Shown here in pieces: positions 1 through 8,928 of a stretch of 64,000 nt of DNA. Below the pieces are notes generated by a model that saw nothing but the letters and a program-made list of their open reading frames with translations, had not been told where the DNA came from and ran no database searches. How positions within the stretch are numbered: the stretch's first letter is position 1; every line of letters begins with the position of its first letter. This stretch comes from Myxococcus stipitatus DSM 14675 (GTDB lineage: Bacteria > Myxococcota > Myxococcia > Myxococcales > Myxococcaceae): positions 9,861,501 through 9,925,500 of the forward strand of contig NC_020126.1 in NCBI RefSeq assembly GCF_000331735.1. Reading direction: 5' to 3'. The position numbers were made by a program, and so were the translations under genes.

Positions 1-255
1 GCCGCGGCGCTCGCCAAGCGGAAGATGGCGAAGCCTCGCCGGGCGCTGCGGACGAAGCGTGCCGCCACGGGTCGCAAGCCCGTGCGCAGGACGCGGACAG
101 CGGGGAAGATGGCGACGGCCTCCCAGCGGAGCATGAAGGCACAGCGCCGCAAGGGCGGTGCGCGCAAGCAGCAGGGCTTCGGCGCGGTGCGACGCACCTC
201 CCATGTCGTCGCTCGCAACCGTCGGACCCAGGCGCGCAAGGACTCTCGGCGCTGA
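1..255 (+). CDS. C-terminal part of a very basic Arg/Lys-rich protein (5' end outside the window)
   Basis: The reading frame is open from base 1 and stops with TGA at 253-255. An ATG at 25 lies in frame, but the frame upstream of it is also open and basic (AAALAKRK), so this is probably the tail of a longer gene. The visible 84 residues are almost entirely Arg, Lys, Ala, Thr and Ser, with no acidic residues until the last few. Tails like this occur on histone-H1-like or other nucleic-acid-binding proteins, so binding to DNA or RNA is likely from composition alone. No domain can be named. Confidence 0.55.
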   Translation, partial: AAALAKRKMAKPRRALRTKRAATGRKPVRRTRTAGKMATASQRSMKAQRRKGGARKQQGFGAVRRTSHVVARNRRTQARKDSRR

Positions 256-358
256 CGGCGCGTGGCCTGGTGACAAGGTGGGTCGTGACACCTGTCTCCC
301 CGCGCGGAGGAGCCCCGCTTCGGCCGTCCTCGAACATCGCGCGCGAGCCCGCGCATCA

Positions 359-379
359 GTGCTCCGCGTCCATGAGCAC
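359..379. terminator. Possible bidirectional hairpin between convergent genes
   Basis: GTGCTC at 359-364 and GAGCAC at 374-379 form a perfect 6-bp stem with a 9-nt loop. It lies in the 167-bp gap between the basic-protein gene and the convergent GH15 gene. There is no clear U-tract. Nothing else was seen between 256 and 422. Confidence 0.3.
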
Positions 380-422
380 AGGCCTCCTGCTCGAGCGCGA
401 CCTCCTCACGCAGGGGCCTTGC

Positions 423-3005
423 TCAAGCCCGCTTCGTGCGCGTCAGTGCGAGGAGCCCGGCGAGCACCAGCATCAGCCACACCGCCATCGCACCGGGCCC
501 TGTTGCGTTGCAGCCACCGCCACCACCACCGACCAGGGGCTGCTCCACCGGACCGGCATCTGGCTCGCCAGGGCCCGCGTCGTGACCAGCGTCCACGGGC
601 CCGGCATCGGGCTCCCCTGGGCCCGCATCGGGCGGCTTCGACAGCGTGCTCTCGTCCAGGTACGCGCCACACGCGGGGTCCGCCGCACCGTCCGCGCGAT
701 GCGCCAGCGCCAGCGCATAGGCCCCGGCGCCGAAGCCCACCATGGGCGCGTTGAACTTGTACGCGCCGCTCTGCTCGTCATAGGTCTCCGCCACCGCGAG
801 GTAGTTCTTCAGCGACTGGTCGGTCACCCACTTCAGCACGCGGTCCGCGCGCGCCGGGTCTCCCGCCATCCGCTTCACCATCGCGCCTCGCAGGCTGACG
901 ATGACCCACTCCGCGCTGTCGTACTCGCTCCCCCACGGGCTCATGTCCGCCCAGCCCATGTGGTCGTAGCGATCATCGTTCCGAACCCATCCCGCCCCCG
1001 CGGGTGACAACAGACGCAGGTCGAGTCCTCGAATCGTCTCACGCGCAATCTTCCCCGCCGGGTCGAACAGGCCCATGGCGAACGCGTCGAACACCGCCGT
1101 GTCCCAGTAGCCGCGTCCGGACCGCAGCTCCTCCAGGTTGGAGGCCAGCGCGAATTGGTGGTCCGTGAGCTTCTCCGCCATCGCGCGGCGGATGGACTCA
1201 CCGGCGGCGCGGTAGCGAGTCGCTCGCGCGGAGTCCCCCACGCGCTCGGCGAGCACCGCCGCGTCGCACAGGCCCCGCGCCGCCGTCAGACTCGTGTACG
1301 CCCACGCGCGCTGACGCCCGTTCCAGTGGGTCTCCCAGATGGACGAGTCCGGACGGATGAGTCCTGTCTCCGGGTCGATGAGCGCCACCAGCGCATCCGC
1401 GACCTTCGTCGAGACGGTGGGCCAGGTCTGGTTCACCAGCGAGAGGTCGCCCGTGGTGCGCTCGTAGTGCCGCAGCGCCCAGAGGAACAGGCCGAAGCCA
1501 TCGAACTCCAGGTTCGGTCCCGCCTCGTTGAAGTCCGTCTCCTCCACGCCGAAGCCGTGGTAGCGCGTGAGGGTGATGAGGTACGGCGGCATGCGGTAGG
1601 GCTGGAGCTCGCGCCAGTGCTGGAAGCGGCCGCTGTCCGCGTTCAGGTAGTACGACAGGGCCTCGCGGGCCTCGCTCCGCATGCCCAGCGTGGCCATCGC
1701 CGCCGCCGCGTAGGCGCCGTCTCGAATCCACGCATAGGTCCATTGGCCTGGAGGAAGGCTGGCCAGCACCGCGCCCTTGCCCGCGTGCTTCACGATGCCC
1801 GGCAGCGCGGCGGGTGCGCCATTCGGCGCCTTGAAGCGCGTCAGGCGCGGCTCTCCATCGCGGCCCAAGGACTCACGCAGGAAGGTCTCTGATTCGCGCA
1901 CCTGCGCCATGTGCAGCACCACGGCGGAGTGGCGCACGAGCGTCTCTTCGTTCGCCGCGGCGCCCGAGGGGACTTTCACCGTGTCCGTCTGGAAGGAGGC
2001 CCAGCGCGCCACCTCCGCGTCCACGAGGGACTTCGCGTCGGAGGTGCCGACGTAGTCGGAGAGCCATTGCCTCGCGGTGGCCATGCCGTCCGGGTTCCCC
2101 AGGTGCACGAAGGCCACGCCGGCCCACTTCTCCGAGCCCGCCGCGATGTCCCCCAGGTTGAACTGATACGCGGAGGCCCAGCCTGTCTGCGCGGAGGGCG
2201 CGGCCGTGAAGTCTCGCAGGTCCTGCTGTCCACCGTTCTTCACGGTGATGAAGCCATTGCCAGCCCCCGAGTCGCCCGAGGTCCACGCGGCCTTGCGAGC
2301 CGCCGCGCCCAGCGGGCGTCCCACGACGACGCCCGCAAAGCCCTTCTCGACGAAGTCATCGCCGTGCACCTCCAGGGTCTCGCCGTTCTCGTCCAGCTCC
2401 GACATGACTCCGGGGCGGCCGAAGCCCAGGTGGAAGTTGTGGAGGGAGAACACGCTGACGCCCGGGGACGTGGACGCGCCGGTGTTGCGCACGCGCAGCG
2501 CCATCACGAAGGCGGCGTGGGGCACGGATTGAGGCGCGAAGACATACGTCGTGACCTCCAGCGGTCCCACGCGCTGGACGAGGGTGGCCAGGCCCGTGCC
2601 GCCGGTCCTGCCAGGAGCCCAGGGGGCGTAACCACTGGCATCCAGGTCCGCGGCCTGGGTGTTCATCCAGCGCTGAGTGCCCTCGGAGCGCAGGCCGAAG
2701 AACGCGTCGAACAACACGTCGCGCGAGTGCACGACGCGAGGCTGGCCGCGAACGTAGACGTCATTGCCTGACGCGTCGATGACGGGCTCTTCCGTGGCGA
2801 AGAGGTGCTCGCGGAAGTGCGACACCTTCTTCTCCTCCAGGTCCAGCATCACCGCGCCGTGCCCGTTGGACGACGCCAGCTTCAAGAACGTGCGTCGGAC
2901 CGCCACCTCCGCCCGAGCCTCCGGCGACAGGCCCCACAGCAGGGACGCCAGGAGGAGCGCGACGCTCGAAGTCACCCGGCCACGGCACAGGAGGTGGATG
3001 CGCAT
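423..3005 (-). CDS. Secreted/surface glycoside hydrolase of the GH15 (glucoamylase-like) type with a MYXO-CTERM-like tail
   Basis: 860 residues. An N-terminal signal peptide (about residues 1-32, ending PEARA) precedes a glucodextranase-like N-domain. An (alpha/alpha)6 catalytic domain starts with a YAWIRDGAY block and includes DGFGLFLWALR and SSIWETHW. E558 in the last motif is the likely catalytic acid by analogy with GH15 enzymes, which release glucose from starch, dextran or trehalose. The last 90 residues are a low-complexity Asp/Ala/Gly/Pro linker, a Gly run with one Cys, a hydrophobic helix and TRTKRA. This layout matches the myxobacterial MYXO-CTERM sorting tail and suggests anchoring on the cell surface. 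The exact sugar substrate is unknown. The gene is monocistronic and divergent from the lipoprotein gene at 3123. Confidence 0.8.
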   Translation of the reverse strand: MRIHLLCRGRVTSSVALLLASLLWGLSPEARAEVAVRRTFLKLASSNGHGAVMLDLEEKKVSHFREHLFATEEPVIDASGNDVYVRGQPRVVHSRDVLFDAFFGLRSEGTQRWMNTQAADLDASGYAPWAPGRTGGTGLATLVQRVGPLEVTTYVFAPQSVPHAAFVMALRVRNTGASTSPGVSVFSLHNFHLGFGRPGVMSELDENGETLEVHGDDFVEKGFAGVVVGRPLGAAARKAAWTSGDSGAGNGFITVKNGGQQDLRDFTAAPSAQTGWASAYQFNLGDIAAGSEKWAGVAFVHLGNPDGMATARQWLSDYVGTSDAKSLVDAEVARWASFQTDTVKVPSGAAANEETLVRHSAVVLHMAQVRESETFLRESLGRDGEPRLTRFKAPNGAPAALPGIVKHAGKGAVLASLPPGQWTYAWIRDGAYAAAAMATLGMRSEAREALSYYLNADSGRFQHWRELQPYRMPPYLITLTRYHGFGVEETDFNEAGPNLEFDGFGLFLWALRHYERTTGDLSLVNQTWPTVSTKVADALVALIDPETGLIRPDSSIWETHWNGRQRAWAYTSLTAARGLCDAAVLAERVGDSARATRYRAAGESIRRAMAEKLTDHQFALASNLEELRSGRGYWDTAVFDAFAMGLFDPAGKIARETIRGLDLRLLSPAGAGWVRNDDRYDHMGWADMSPWGSEYDSAEWVIVSLRGAMVKRMAGDPARADRVLKWVTDQSLKNYLAVAETYDEQSGAYKFNAPMVGFGAGAYALALAHRADGAADPACGAYLDESTLSKPPDAGPGEPDAGPVDAGHDAGPGEPDAGPVEQPLVGGGGGGCNATGPGAMAVWLMLVLAGLLALTRTKRA

Positions 3006-3122
3006 GATGCGGCGGATTCTGGTGTGCTTTCACCAACCGTGACCAGTCTTTGGTGGGCCACGCCCTCCTTTTCGGGGCCGAGAATCACAACCCAGTGACC
3101 CGGGTGACGAAGACCCGCGAAG

Positions 3123-3545
3123 ATGCGGGCCATGATGCTCAAGACCCTCCAATGGGTGGGAATCGCCGCCGGACTCCACGGGTGCACCCCCCCATGCACC
3201 CTCTGGGAGGGAGTGGTGCCCTGGCCCGATGAGCACACCTCCAGGAAACTTGTCGACCCGTTGGAAGCAGGCGCGGCACTCGCCGCCGCGAGCGCCATCC
3301 GCGAGGTGGTGAGCAGCCCTCCTTTCCCCAACCTGTTCACGGGATGCTCGAGCCCAGAGCAAGGCTTGGATGTCTCCGTCTTCACGGGCCAGACACCCGG
3401 CCTGTACTTCGTTGCCGTCGAGCAGCGATTCGACCGTTGCGGTGGCGCCAGCGGCCGCGTCCTCGATTGGTGGGAGGTCTACGCCGTCACGGCGCAAGGC
3501 GTCGTCGTCGCCAAGGCCGCACCCCCCGAATCGCCCAACCCCTGA
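3123..3545 (+). CDS. Small predicted lipoprotein, function unknown
   Basis: 140 residues from ATG 3123; ATG codons at 3132 and 3135 are equally possible. A short hydrophobic N-terminus ends in GLHGC, a plausible lipobox with acylated Cys at about residue 21. The mature part contains four further cysteines and ends PPESPNP. No family was recognised. The promoter region is shared with the divergent GH15 gene (117-bp gap). A role in the envelope follows only from the lipobox. Confidence 0.55.
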   Translation: MRAMMLKTLQWVGIAAGLHGCTPPCTLWEGVVPWPDEHTSRKLVDPLEAGAALAAASAIREVVSSPPFPNLFTGCSSPEQGLDVSVFTGQTPGLYFVAVEQRFDRCGGASGRVLDWWEVYAVTAQGVVVAKAAPPESPNP

Positions 3546-3678
3546 CGCGGATGTGTCTTCGCCAACGCTGACCCGTCTTTGTCTTTTCGAAAGCACATCA
3601 ACACGACTAGCCTGACTTCACAGACTTAGCGGAAATCTCCACACGAGTGAGCGCAAGGCGTTCGCAGCAGGAGGTCCC

Positions 3679-6432
3679 ATGTCGGTCGTCCGAAGGGTGC
3701 TGGTCTCGTTGTTGCCGTGCCTGGTGCTGGCCGCGAGCGCTTCCTGGGCTCAAACCTCCAGCGGCTTCGTGAACTGGGAGCATCCCCATGTGCATCCCCT
3801 GGAGCTGACGCCGGATGGCTCCCGCCTCCTGGCCGTCAACACCGCGGACAACCGACTGCTGGTGTTCTCCCTCGCCAGCGGCACGCCCGTCCTCACCGCG
3901 TCCATCCCCGTGGGACTCGACCCCGTGTCCGTGCGCGCTCGAAGCAACACGGAGGCCTGGGTCGTCAACCACGTCTCCGACAGCGTCAGCATCGTCGACC
4001 TCACCACCTCCAACGTGAAGGCCACCGTCCCCACCGACGATGAGCCCGCCGACGTCGCCTTCGCAGGCTCTCCCCAGCGCGCCTTCATCTCCTGCTCGCA
4101 GGTCAATCGCGTCCTCGTCCTCGACGCCTCCAATCCCCTCGCCACGCCCACCCGCCTGGCCCTGCAAGGCGAGGAGCCTCGCGCGCTCGCCGTCAACGCG
4201 GCGGGCACCCAGGTCTATGTGGCCTTCTTCGAGTCCGGCAATCGCACGACCGTCCTCGGCGGCGGCAACGCCATGGGCAGCGGCGGCTTTCCTCCCAACG
4301 TCGTGAGCAGCAGCGCCGGCCCCTACGGCGGCGTCAATCCACCGCCCAACTCCGGCAGCGCCTTCAACCCACCGAAGAAGACAGGCAATCCCAACCCGCC
4401 TCCCGTCGGCCTCATCGTGAAGAAGGACGCCAGCGGCCGCTGGCTGGATGACAACCGGGGCGACTGGACCCGCTTCGTCTCCGGCACCAGCGCCGCTTCA
4501 TCCGGACGCCGCGCCGGCTGGGACCTGCCCGACCGGGACCTCGCCATCATCAACGCCTCCACGCTCGCCATCACCTACGCCAGCGGACTGATGAACCTGG
4601 ACATGGCCCTGTCCGTCCATCCCGGGGGCCGCGTCGTCGTCGTGGGCACCGACTCGACGAACGAGGTCCGCTTCGAGCCCAACCTCAAGGGCCGCTTCCT
4701 CCGCGTCCTCGCCGCCTCTGTCGACCCCGCCAATCCCGCAACCGTCGCCCGCTTCGACCTCAACCCTCACCTCACGTACACCACGCCCACGCTGCCCCAG
4801 GCGACTCGCGACGTGGCGCTCGGAGACCCGCGCGGCATCGCCTGGAACACCGCGGGCACTCGCGCCTACGTGACGGGCATGGGCTCCAACAACGTCGCCG
4901 TGATGGACGACACCGGCGCACGCATCACCCAAATCAACGTCGGCGAGGGCCCCACCGGCGTCGTGCTCTCGGGCACCCGCCTCTACGTCCTCAACAAGTT
5001 CGCGGCCAGCCTGTCCGTCATCGACACCGCCACGAACACCGAGCTCTTCCGCGTGCCGTTCTTCGACCCCACCCCCGTCGCCATCAAGGCCGGCCGGCCC
5101 CACCTCTATGACACCCACAAGAGCTCGGGCCTGGGCCACGTCGCCTGTGCGTCGTGTCACATCGACGGACGGCTCGACCGGCTCGCGTGGGACCTGGGGG
5201 ACCCTTCCGGAAACATGAAGGCCGTCACCGGACAGAACCTGGGCATGGGCATCCCCGGGCTGACGGCGGGCTTCCAGTCGTGGCACACGATGAAGGGCCC
5301 CATCACCACCCAGACACTCCAGGACATCATCGGCAAGGAGCCGCTGCACTGGCGCGGAGACCGCGCGGGACTCGAGGAGTTCAACGACGCCTTCCAGAGC
5401 CTCCAAGGCGACGACACCCTCCTCACCCTCGTGGAGATGCAGCAGTTCGAGAACTTCCTCGCCACGCTCACCTTCCCACCCAATCCCTTCCGCAACCTCG
5501 ACAACTCCCTGCCCACCAGCCTGCCCCTGCCCGGCCACTTCACCACCGGCCGCTTCGGCACCGCCGGCCAACCCCTGCCCAACGGGAACGCGGTCAACGG
5601 CCTGCGCATCTACCGCCCACCGCGCCTCCTCGACTCGGGCCGCTTCGCGTGCGCGACGTGCCACACGCTGCCCACGGGCATGGGCGCGGACGTGCTGTGG
5701 AATGGCAACCAGTTCGTCCCCTTCGCCGGAGGCCCCAGCGGCGAGCGCCACACGGGCCTCATCTCGGTGGATGGGTTCTCGAACGTGACGATGAAGATTT
5801 CGCAACTGCGCAACCTCTACGAGAAGGTCGGCATGGAGTTCACGCAGACGTCGAACCTCGCGGGCTTCGGCTTCTCGCATGACGGCGGCGTGGACTCGAT
5901 TGCGCGCTTCCTCACCCTGCCCGTGTTCACCCTCCAGAGCGACCAGGAGGTGGCCGACATGGTGGCCTTCATGCTGGCGTTCTCCGGCTCGGACCTGCCC
6001 AAGGGCACGAACACCACCGTCGCCGAGCCCCCCGGCCCCGACAGCAAGGACACCCACGCGGCCGTCGGCAAGCAGGTGACGTTGACCTCGGCCAGCCCCA
6101 CGCCCGCGCAGACGACCACTCTGACCGCGCTCCTCTCCCTCGCCGACACCGGCAAGGTGGGCCTCGTCGTCAAGGGCCTCCAGGGCGGCGTGGCGCGAGG
6201 ATTCACATACATGGGCGGCGGCCTCTTCCAGACCGACCGCGCGGCCGAGACTGTCACCGCGTCCCTGCTGCAAACCCTCGCACGCGCCGGAGGCGAGCTG
6301 ACCTACACCGTGGTGCCCAAGGGCTCCGAGGTCCGCATCGGCATCGACCGGGACCTGGACGGCGCGCTGGACCGCGATGAGCTGGACCGGGGCACGCGCC
6401 CCGATGACCCGGCCAGCCGCATCAGCCCTTGA
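3679..6432 (+). CDS. Exported beta-propeller protein with two c-type haem motifs (cytochrome c peroxidase/MauG-like C-terminal half)
   Basis: 917 residues with a signal peptide (about 1-24, ending SWAQ). Residues about 30-470 carry repeated propeller blades with the YVTN pattern (for example TRAYVTGMGSNNVAVMDD and TRLYVLNKFAASLSVID). The following half holds two CxxCH haem-binding motifs, C490-ASCH494 and C658-ATCH662, with Met- and His-rich sequence between and after. Such propeller-dihaem fusions are periplasmic or surface redox proteins. Peroxidase activity is a family guess and the electron partner is unknown. The C-terminal 100 residues form a separate small domain ending in an Asp-rich DRDLDGALDRDE stretch that could bind calcium. 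The gene stands alone. Confidence 0.75.
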   Translation: MSVVRRVLVSLLPCLVLAASASWAQTSSGFVNWEHPHVHPLELTPDGSRLLAVNTADNRLLVFSLASGTPVLTASIPVGLDPVSVRARSNTEAWVVNHVSDSVSIVDLTTSNVKATVPTDDEPADVAFAGSPQRAFISCSQVNRVLVLDASNPLATPTRLALQGEEPRALAVNAAGTQVYVAFFESGNRTTVLGGGNAMGSGGFPPNVVSSSAGPYGGVNPPPNSGSAFNPPKKTGNPNPPPVGLIVKKDASGRWLDDNRGDWTRFVSGTSAASSGRRAGWDLPDRDLAIINASTLAITYASGLMNLDMALSVHPGGRVVVVGTDSTNEVRFEPNLKGRFLRVLAASVDPANPATVARFDLNPHLTYTTPTLPQATRDVALGDPRGIAWNTAGTRAYVTGMGSNNVAVMDDTGARITQINVGEGPTGVVLSGTRLYVLNKFAASLSVIDTATNTELFRVPFFDPTPVAIKAGRPHLYDTHKSSGLGHVACASCHIDGRLDRLAWDLGDPSGNMKAVTGQNLGMGIPGLTAGFQSWHTMKGPITTQTLQDIIGKEPLHWRGDRAGLEEFNDAFQSLQGDDTLLTLVEMQQFENFLATLTFPPNPFRNLDNSLPTSLPLPGHFTTGRFGTAGQPLPNGNAVNGLRIYRPPRLLDSGRFACATCHTLPTGMGADVLWNGNQFVPFAGGPSGERHTGLISVDGFSNVTMKISQLRNLYEKVGMEFTQTSNLAGFGFSHDGGVDSIARFLTLPVFTLQSDQEVADMVAFMLAFSGSDLPKGTNTTVAEPPGPDSKDTHAAVGKQVTLTSASPTPAQTTTLTALLSLADTGKVGLVVKGLQGGVARGFTYMGGGLFQTDRAAETVTASLLQTLARAGGELTYTVVPKGSEVRIGIDRDLDGALDRDELDRGTRPDDPASRISP

Positions 6433-6456
6433 GGCGCGCGCTCACGGACGCGCGCC
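6433..6456. terminator. Bidirectional terminator hairpin
   Basis: GGCGCGCG and CGCGCGCC form a perfect 8-bp stem (6433-6440 with 6449-6456) around an 8-nt loop. It lies exactly between the stop codons of two convergent genes and overlaps the last codons of the minus-strand one. No U-tract is visible on either side. Confidence 0.5.
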
Positions 6457-8109
6457 GAGCGACTCCAGCAGCTTCAGCGCCTCTTCGTGCTTCGGCGCCA
6501 GCACGAGCGACTTCTCGAGACGGGCGATGGCCGCGTCCGCGCGGCCCGCCTGGATGTACCCTCGCGCGAGGCCGACGTGCGCCTCCACGTCCTGGGGGAA
6601 GAGCGCGACGTTCACCTCGAACACCTTCACCGCGTCGGCGACCTTCCCACTCCCCAGCAAGTCATTCCCCAGCCCGCCCAGCGCCTCCGAGGACTGGTGC
6701 TCGGGCACGCCCGCGGCGTGCCGCTCCTTGAACCACGCCAGCGCGGTGTCCACGCCCTCGAGCCGGACAAGCAGGTCCGCCGTCCCATACGGCCCTCGGG
6801 GAATGAAGACATGCCCCTTCCAGCCATACTCCCGCGCCACGGCGTCGGCGAGCATCGCCAGGAGGAACCGCCCGTTGTCGGAGTTGGTCATCAGCACCAC
6901 GCCGCTGCCCGTGTTCGAGTACGCCACCAGCTGCGAGCGATAGCCCTCCACCCAGCCCCCATGGGCGAAGTAGCTCGGGTCCTCCTGGAGTCGGAAGCCC
7001 AGCCCGAAGCGCTCCTGCTGCCACGGCGGCGGAGGCTTCGGCCCCGTCGGCCCCGGCCCCTGTCGCGACAACAGCTCCTTCGCCATCGCCCAAGACACCA
7101 CCCGCCGAGACGTCCCCGCCCGCGCCTTCGAGACCTCGATGGCGAAGCGCGCCAGGTCCGACGGCGTCGTCCACAGCCCGGCGGCGGCCTGGTCCGGATA
7201 CGTGTGCCATCCCCCCGGAAGACTCGAGCCATCCGCGTGAGTCCCCGTCGCCGCCAGCGGCACGAGCGCCGGGGGCAGCGGCTGCTCGAAGGTGCTGTGC
7301 TTCATGTCCAGGGGCCGCAACACCGTCTCGTGCATGATGCGCGCGAAGGGCCGCTCCAGCACATCCACCATCACCTGCTGGACGACGCTCAGCCCCAGGT
7401 TGCTGTAGCGCGCCACCGCTCCCGGCTCCGCCACCACGCGCACCGGAGGCGAGTTCGCCGGCGCCTTGCCTTCCAGGCTCTCCACCAACGTGGGCACCGG
7501 CGCTCCCGCCGCGTACCCATCAAAGCCATGCATCGGCAGTCCCGCGCTGTGGCTGAGCAGACGCCGCAGCGTCACCTTCTCCTTTCGCGTGAAGGGACTG
7601 TCCGGCACCTTCCACGACACCAGCCTGCCGTTGACGTCCTCATCGAGCGACCAGCGCCCCCGCTGCGCATGGTGCGCCACCGCGAGCGCCGTCATCGGCT
7701 TGCTGATGGAGCCCGCCTGGAACAGCGTCTCCAGCGTGACGGGCTCAGCGCCTCCCGCCCGCGTCACCCCGAAGGACTTCGCCCAGCGCAGCGAGTTCCC
7801 CTCGAACACCGCGATGCTCAGCCCGGGGAGCTCGTAGAGCGCCATCCACTCCGCGAGCGTCAGGCGCCGCTGCCCACCGCCGGGCAGCGGCACGGCCTCC
7901 AGCCCCGCCTCCACGCGCGCCACGCGGGCGGACTCCTCGGCGCGGTGCAGCCACTGCGTCGCGGGCCTGGGTGCATCCGCCCCCGTGAGCCATGAAACAG
8001 CCAGGCCCCCAAGGACAACCACCGAGGCGACCCGGCCCCCCAGGGTCTCTCGACACCCCACGACCTTCGATGGCGCGCCGCGCCAACGCCCGACCCTGTT
8101 CCAGAGCAT
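6442..8109 (-). CDS. Beta-lactamase-fold serine hydrolase (class C/esterase type) with a C-terminal TPR region
   Basis: ATG at 8109 is preferred over GTG 8115 because GGAGGGA lies 6 nt upstream of it; the product is 555 residues. One hydrophobic segment near the N-terminus suggests a signal anchor. Counting from the GTG, the SxxK nucleophile motif is S136-ISK139, the second motif is Y237-S-N239, and a HGG near residue 390 fills the KTG position. This is the serine beta-lactamase/penicillin-binding protein fold, shared with esterases and D-aminopeptidases, so antibiotic hydrolysis should not be assumed. The last 90 residues resemble two or three tetratricopeptide repeats (EAHVGLARGYIQAGRADAAI). 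The gene is monocistronic. Confidence 0.78.
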   Translation of the reverse strand: MLWNRVGRWRGAPSKVVGCRETLGGRVASVVVLGGLAVSWLTGADAPRPATQWLHRAEESARVARVEAGLEAVPLPGGGQRRLTLAEWMALYELPGLSIAVFEGNSLRWAKSFGVTRAGGAEPVTLETLFQAGSISKPMTALAVAHHAQRGRWSLDEDVNGRLVSWKVPDSPFTRKEKVTLRRLLSHSAGLPMHGFDGYAAGAPVPTLVESLEGKAPANSPPVRVVAEPGAVARYSNLGLSVVQQVMVDVLERPFARIMHETVLRPLDMKHSTFEQPLPPALVPLAATGTHADGSSLPGGWHTYPDQAAAGLWTTPSDLARFAIEVSKARAGTSRRVVSWAMAKELLSRQGPGPTGPKPPPPWQQERFGLGFRLQEDPSYFAHGGWVEGYRSQLVAYSNTGSGVVLMTNSDNGRFLLAMLADAVAREYGWKGHVFIPRGPYGTADLLVRLEGVDTALAWFKERHAAGVPEHQSSEALGGLGNDLLGSGKVADAVKVFEVNVALFPQDVEAHVGLARGYIQAGRADAAIARLEKSLVLAPKHEEALKLLESLGARP

Positions 8110-8382
8110 CCGCACTCCCTCCCAAGCAGAGAGGACGCGGGATGCGCCCTCGTCTGGAGCGCGGCAACCTACGGCGGCGCGAAGACCCTATGGGCACCAG
8201 CCATCCCGGGTTGTGTCATGCTTCCGCCATGAATGACGGGGGGACGCGTTCAGCGCGCAACCCTCGAAGTGGCGTGAGGACGCAACCACTTGTCGCCCAC
8301 CCATGTTTCAGGTCATGCGACTTTCAGAAGCGCCGTTCGTTGCACAGCCCTCGGGCAGCAGGGCCGAGACACGGGGGGGAAG

Positions 8383-8919
8383 ATGACGAGATACGACGGG
8401 TCTACGCTGAGACTCTGGAAGACGCTCATATGCTTCTTGCGAGTCCTCATGACGCAGGTGCTCTATCTGGCACCGCTGTTCTGGTTCATGGAGCTGTCCC
8501 AGAACATCGCCTGGCACTGGATGAACGATGATTGGGGTTGGCATTACCCCACCTCCCCGTATCACTGGTTCTCGTTCGCCAGCATGATTCTGTGGGCCGG
8601 CTGCGTGGGCCTGCTGTGGACCCTGCACTACTTCTTCTTCTACCCGCGCAAGGTGAAGGTCTGGACCCGCGTGGCCATCGGGACGGTGGTGTGCTGGCTG
8701 GGGGAGTGGTTCGGCGGCTACCTGGCGGCGAATGTCTTCGATTACCCGCTCCAGGTGTGGCCCGGCTCGCCGCTCATCTACGTCCACTACGCCGCCCTGT
8801 TCTTCTGGGTCAGCAACGTCATCGTCTACCACCTCGTCACCGTGAACGTGGTGGACCTCACGCCCACGTATGACGCGCCGCCGGAGCCGGGCGCCGCCCG
8901 CGCGCAGGTGGTGGCCTGA
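8383..8919 (+). CDS. Four-helix integral membrane protein, function unknown
   Basis: 178 residues from ATG 8383, chosen because a G-rich stretch ending GGAAG directly precedes it and the first hydrophobic helix starts soon after. An in-frame ATG at 8290 would add 31 residues of poor composition. Four hydrophobic helices lie at about residues 10-33, 50-76, 83-107 and 120-147, rich in Trp, Tyr and Phe. The hydrophilic tail ends in Pro/Ala-rich sequence. No family recognised. It is convergent with the kinase gene at 8929, only 9 bp away. The 267-bp gap upstream (8116-8382) holds no further gene that I can support. Confidence 0.6.
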   Translation: MTRYDGSTLRLWKTLICFLRVLMTQVLYLAPLFWFMELSQNIAWHWMNDDWGWHYPTSPYHWFSFASMILWAGCVGLLWTLHYFFFYPRKVKVWTRVAIGTVVCWLGEWFGGYLAANVFDYPLQVWPGSPLIYVHYAALFFWVSNVIVYHLVTVNVVDLTPTYDAPPEPGAARAQVVA

Positions 8920-8928
8920 GCCTCCGCG

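Noticed and set aside
3679..6432. Long open frames on the strand opposite the propeller-dihaem gene and opposite many other genes
   Set aside because: They are shadows from the extreme third-position GC bias. Their translations are low-complexity Arg/His/Gly/Val, while the plus-strand frame has motifs and a signal peptide.
6442..8109. Antibiotic-resistance beta-lactamase
   Set aside because: SxxK and YxN motifs are shared by esterases and peptidases, and the C-terminal TPR region and anchor are atypical for a resistance enzyme.
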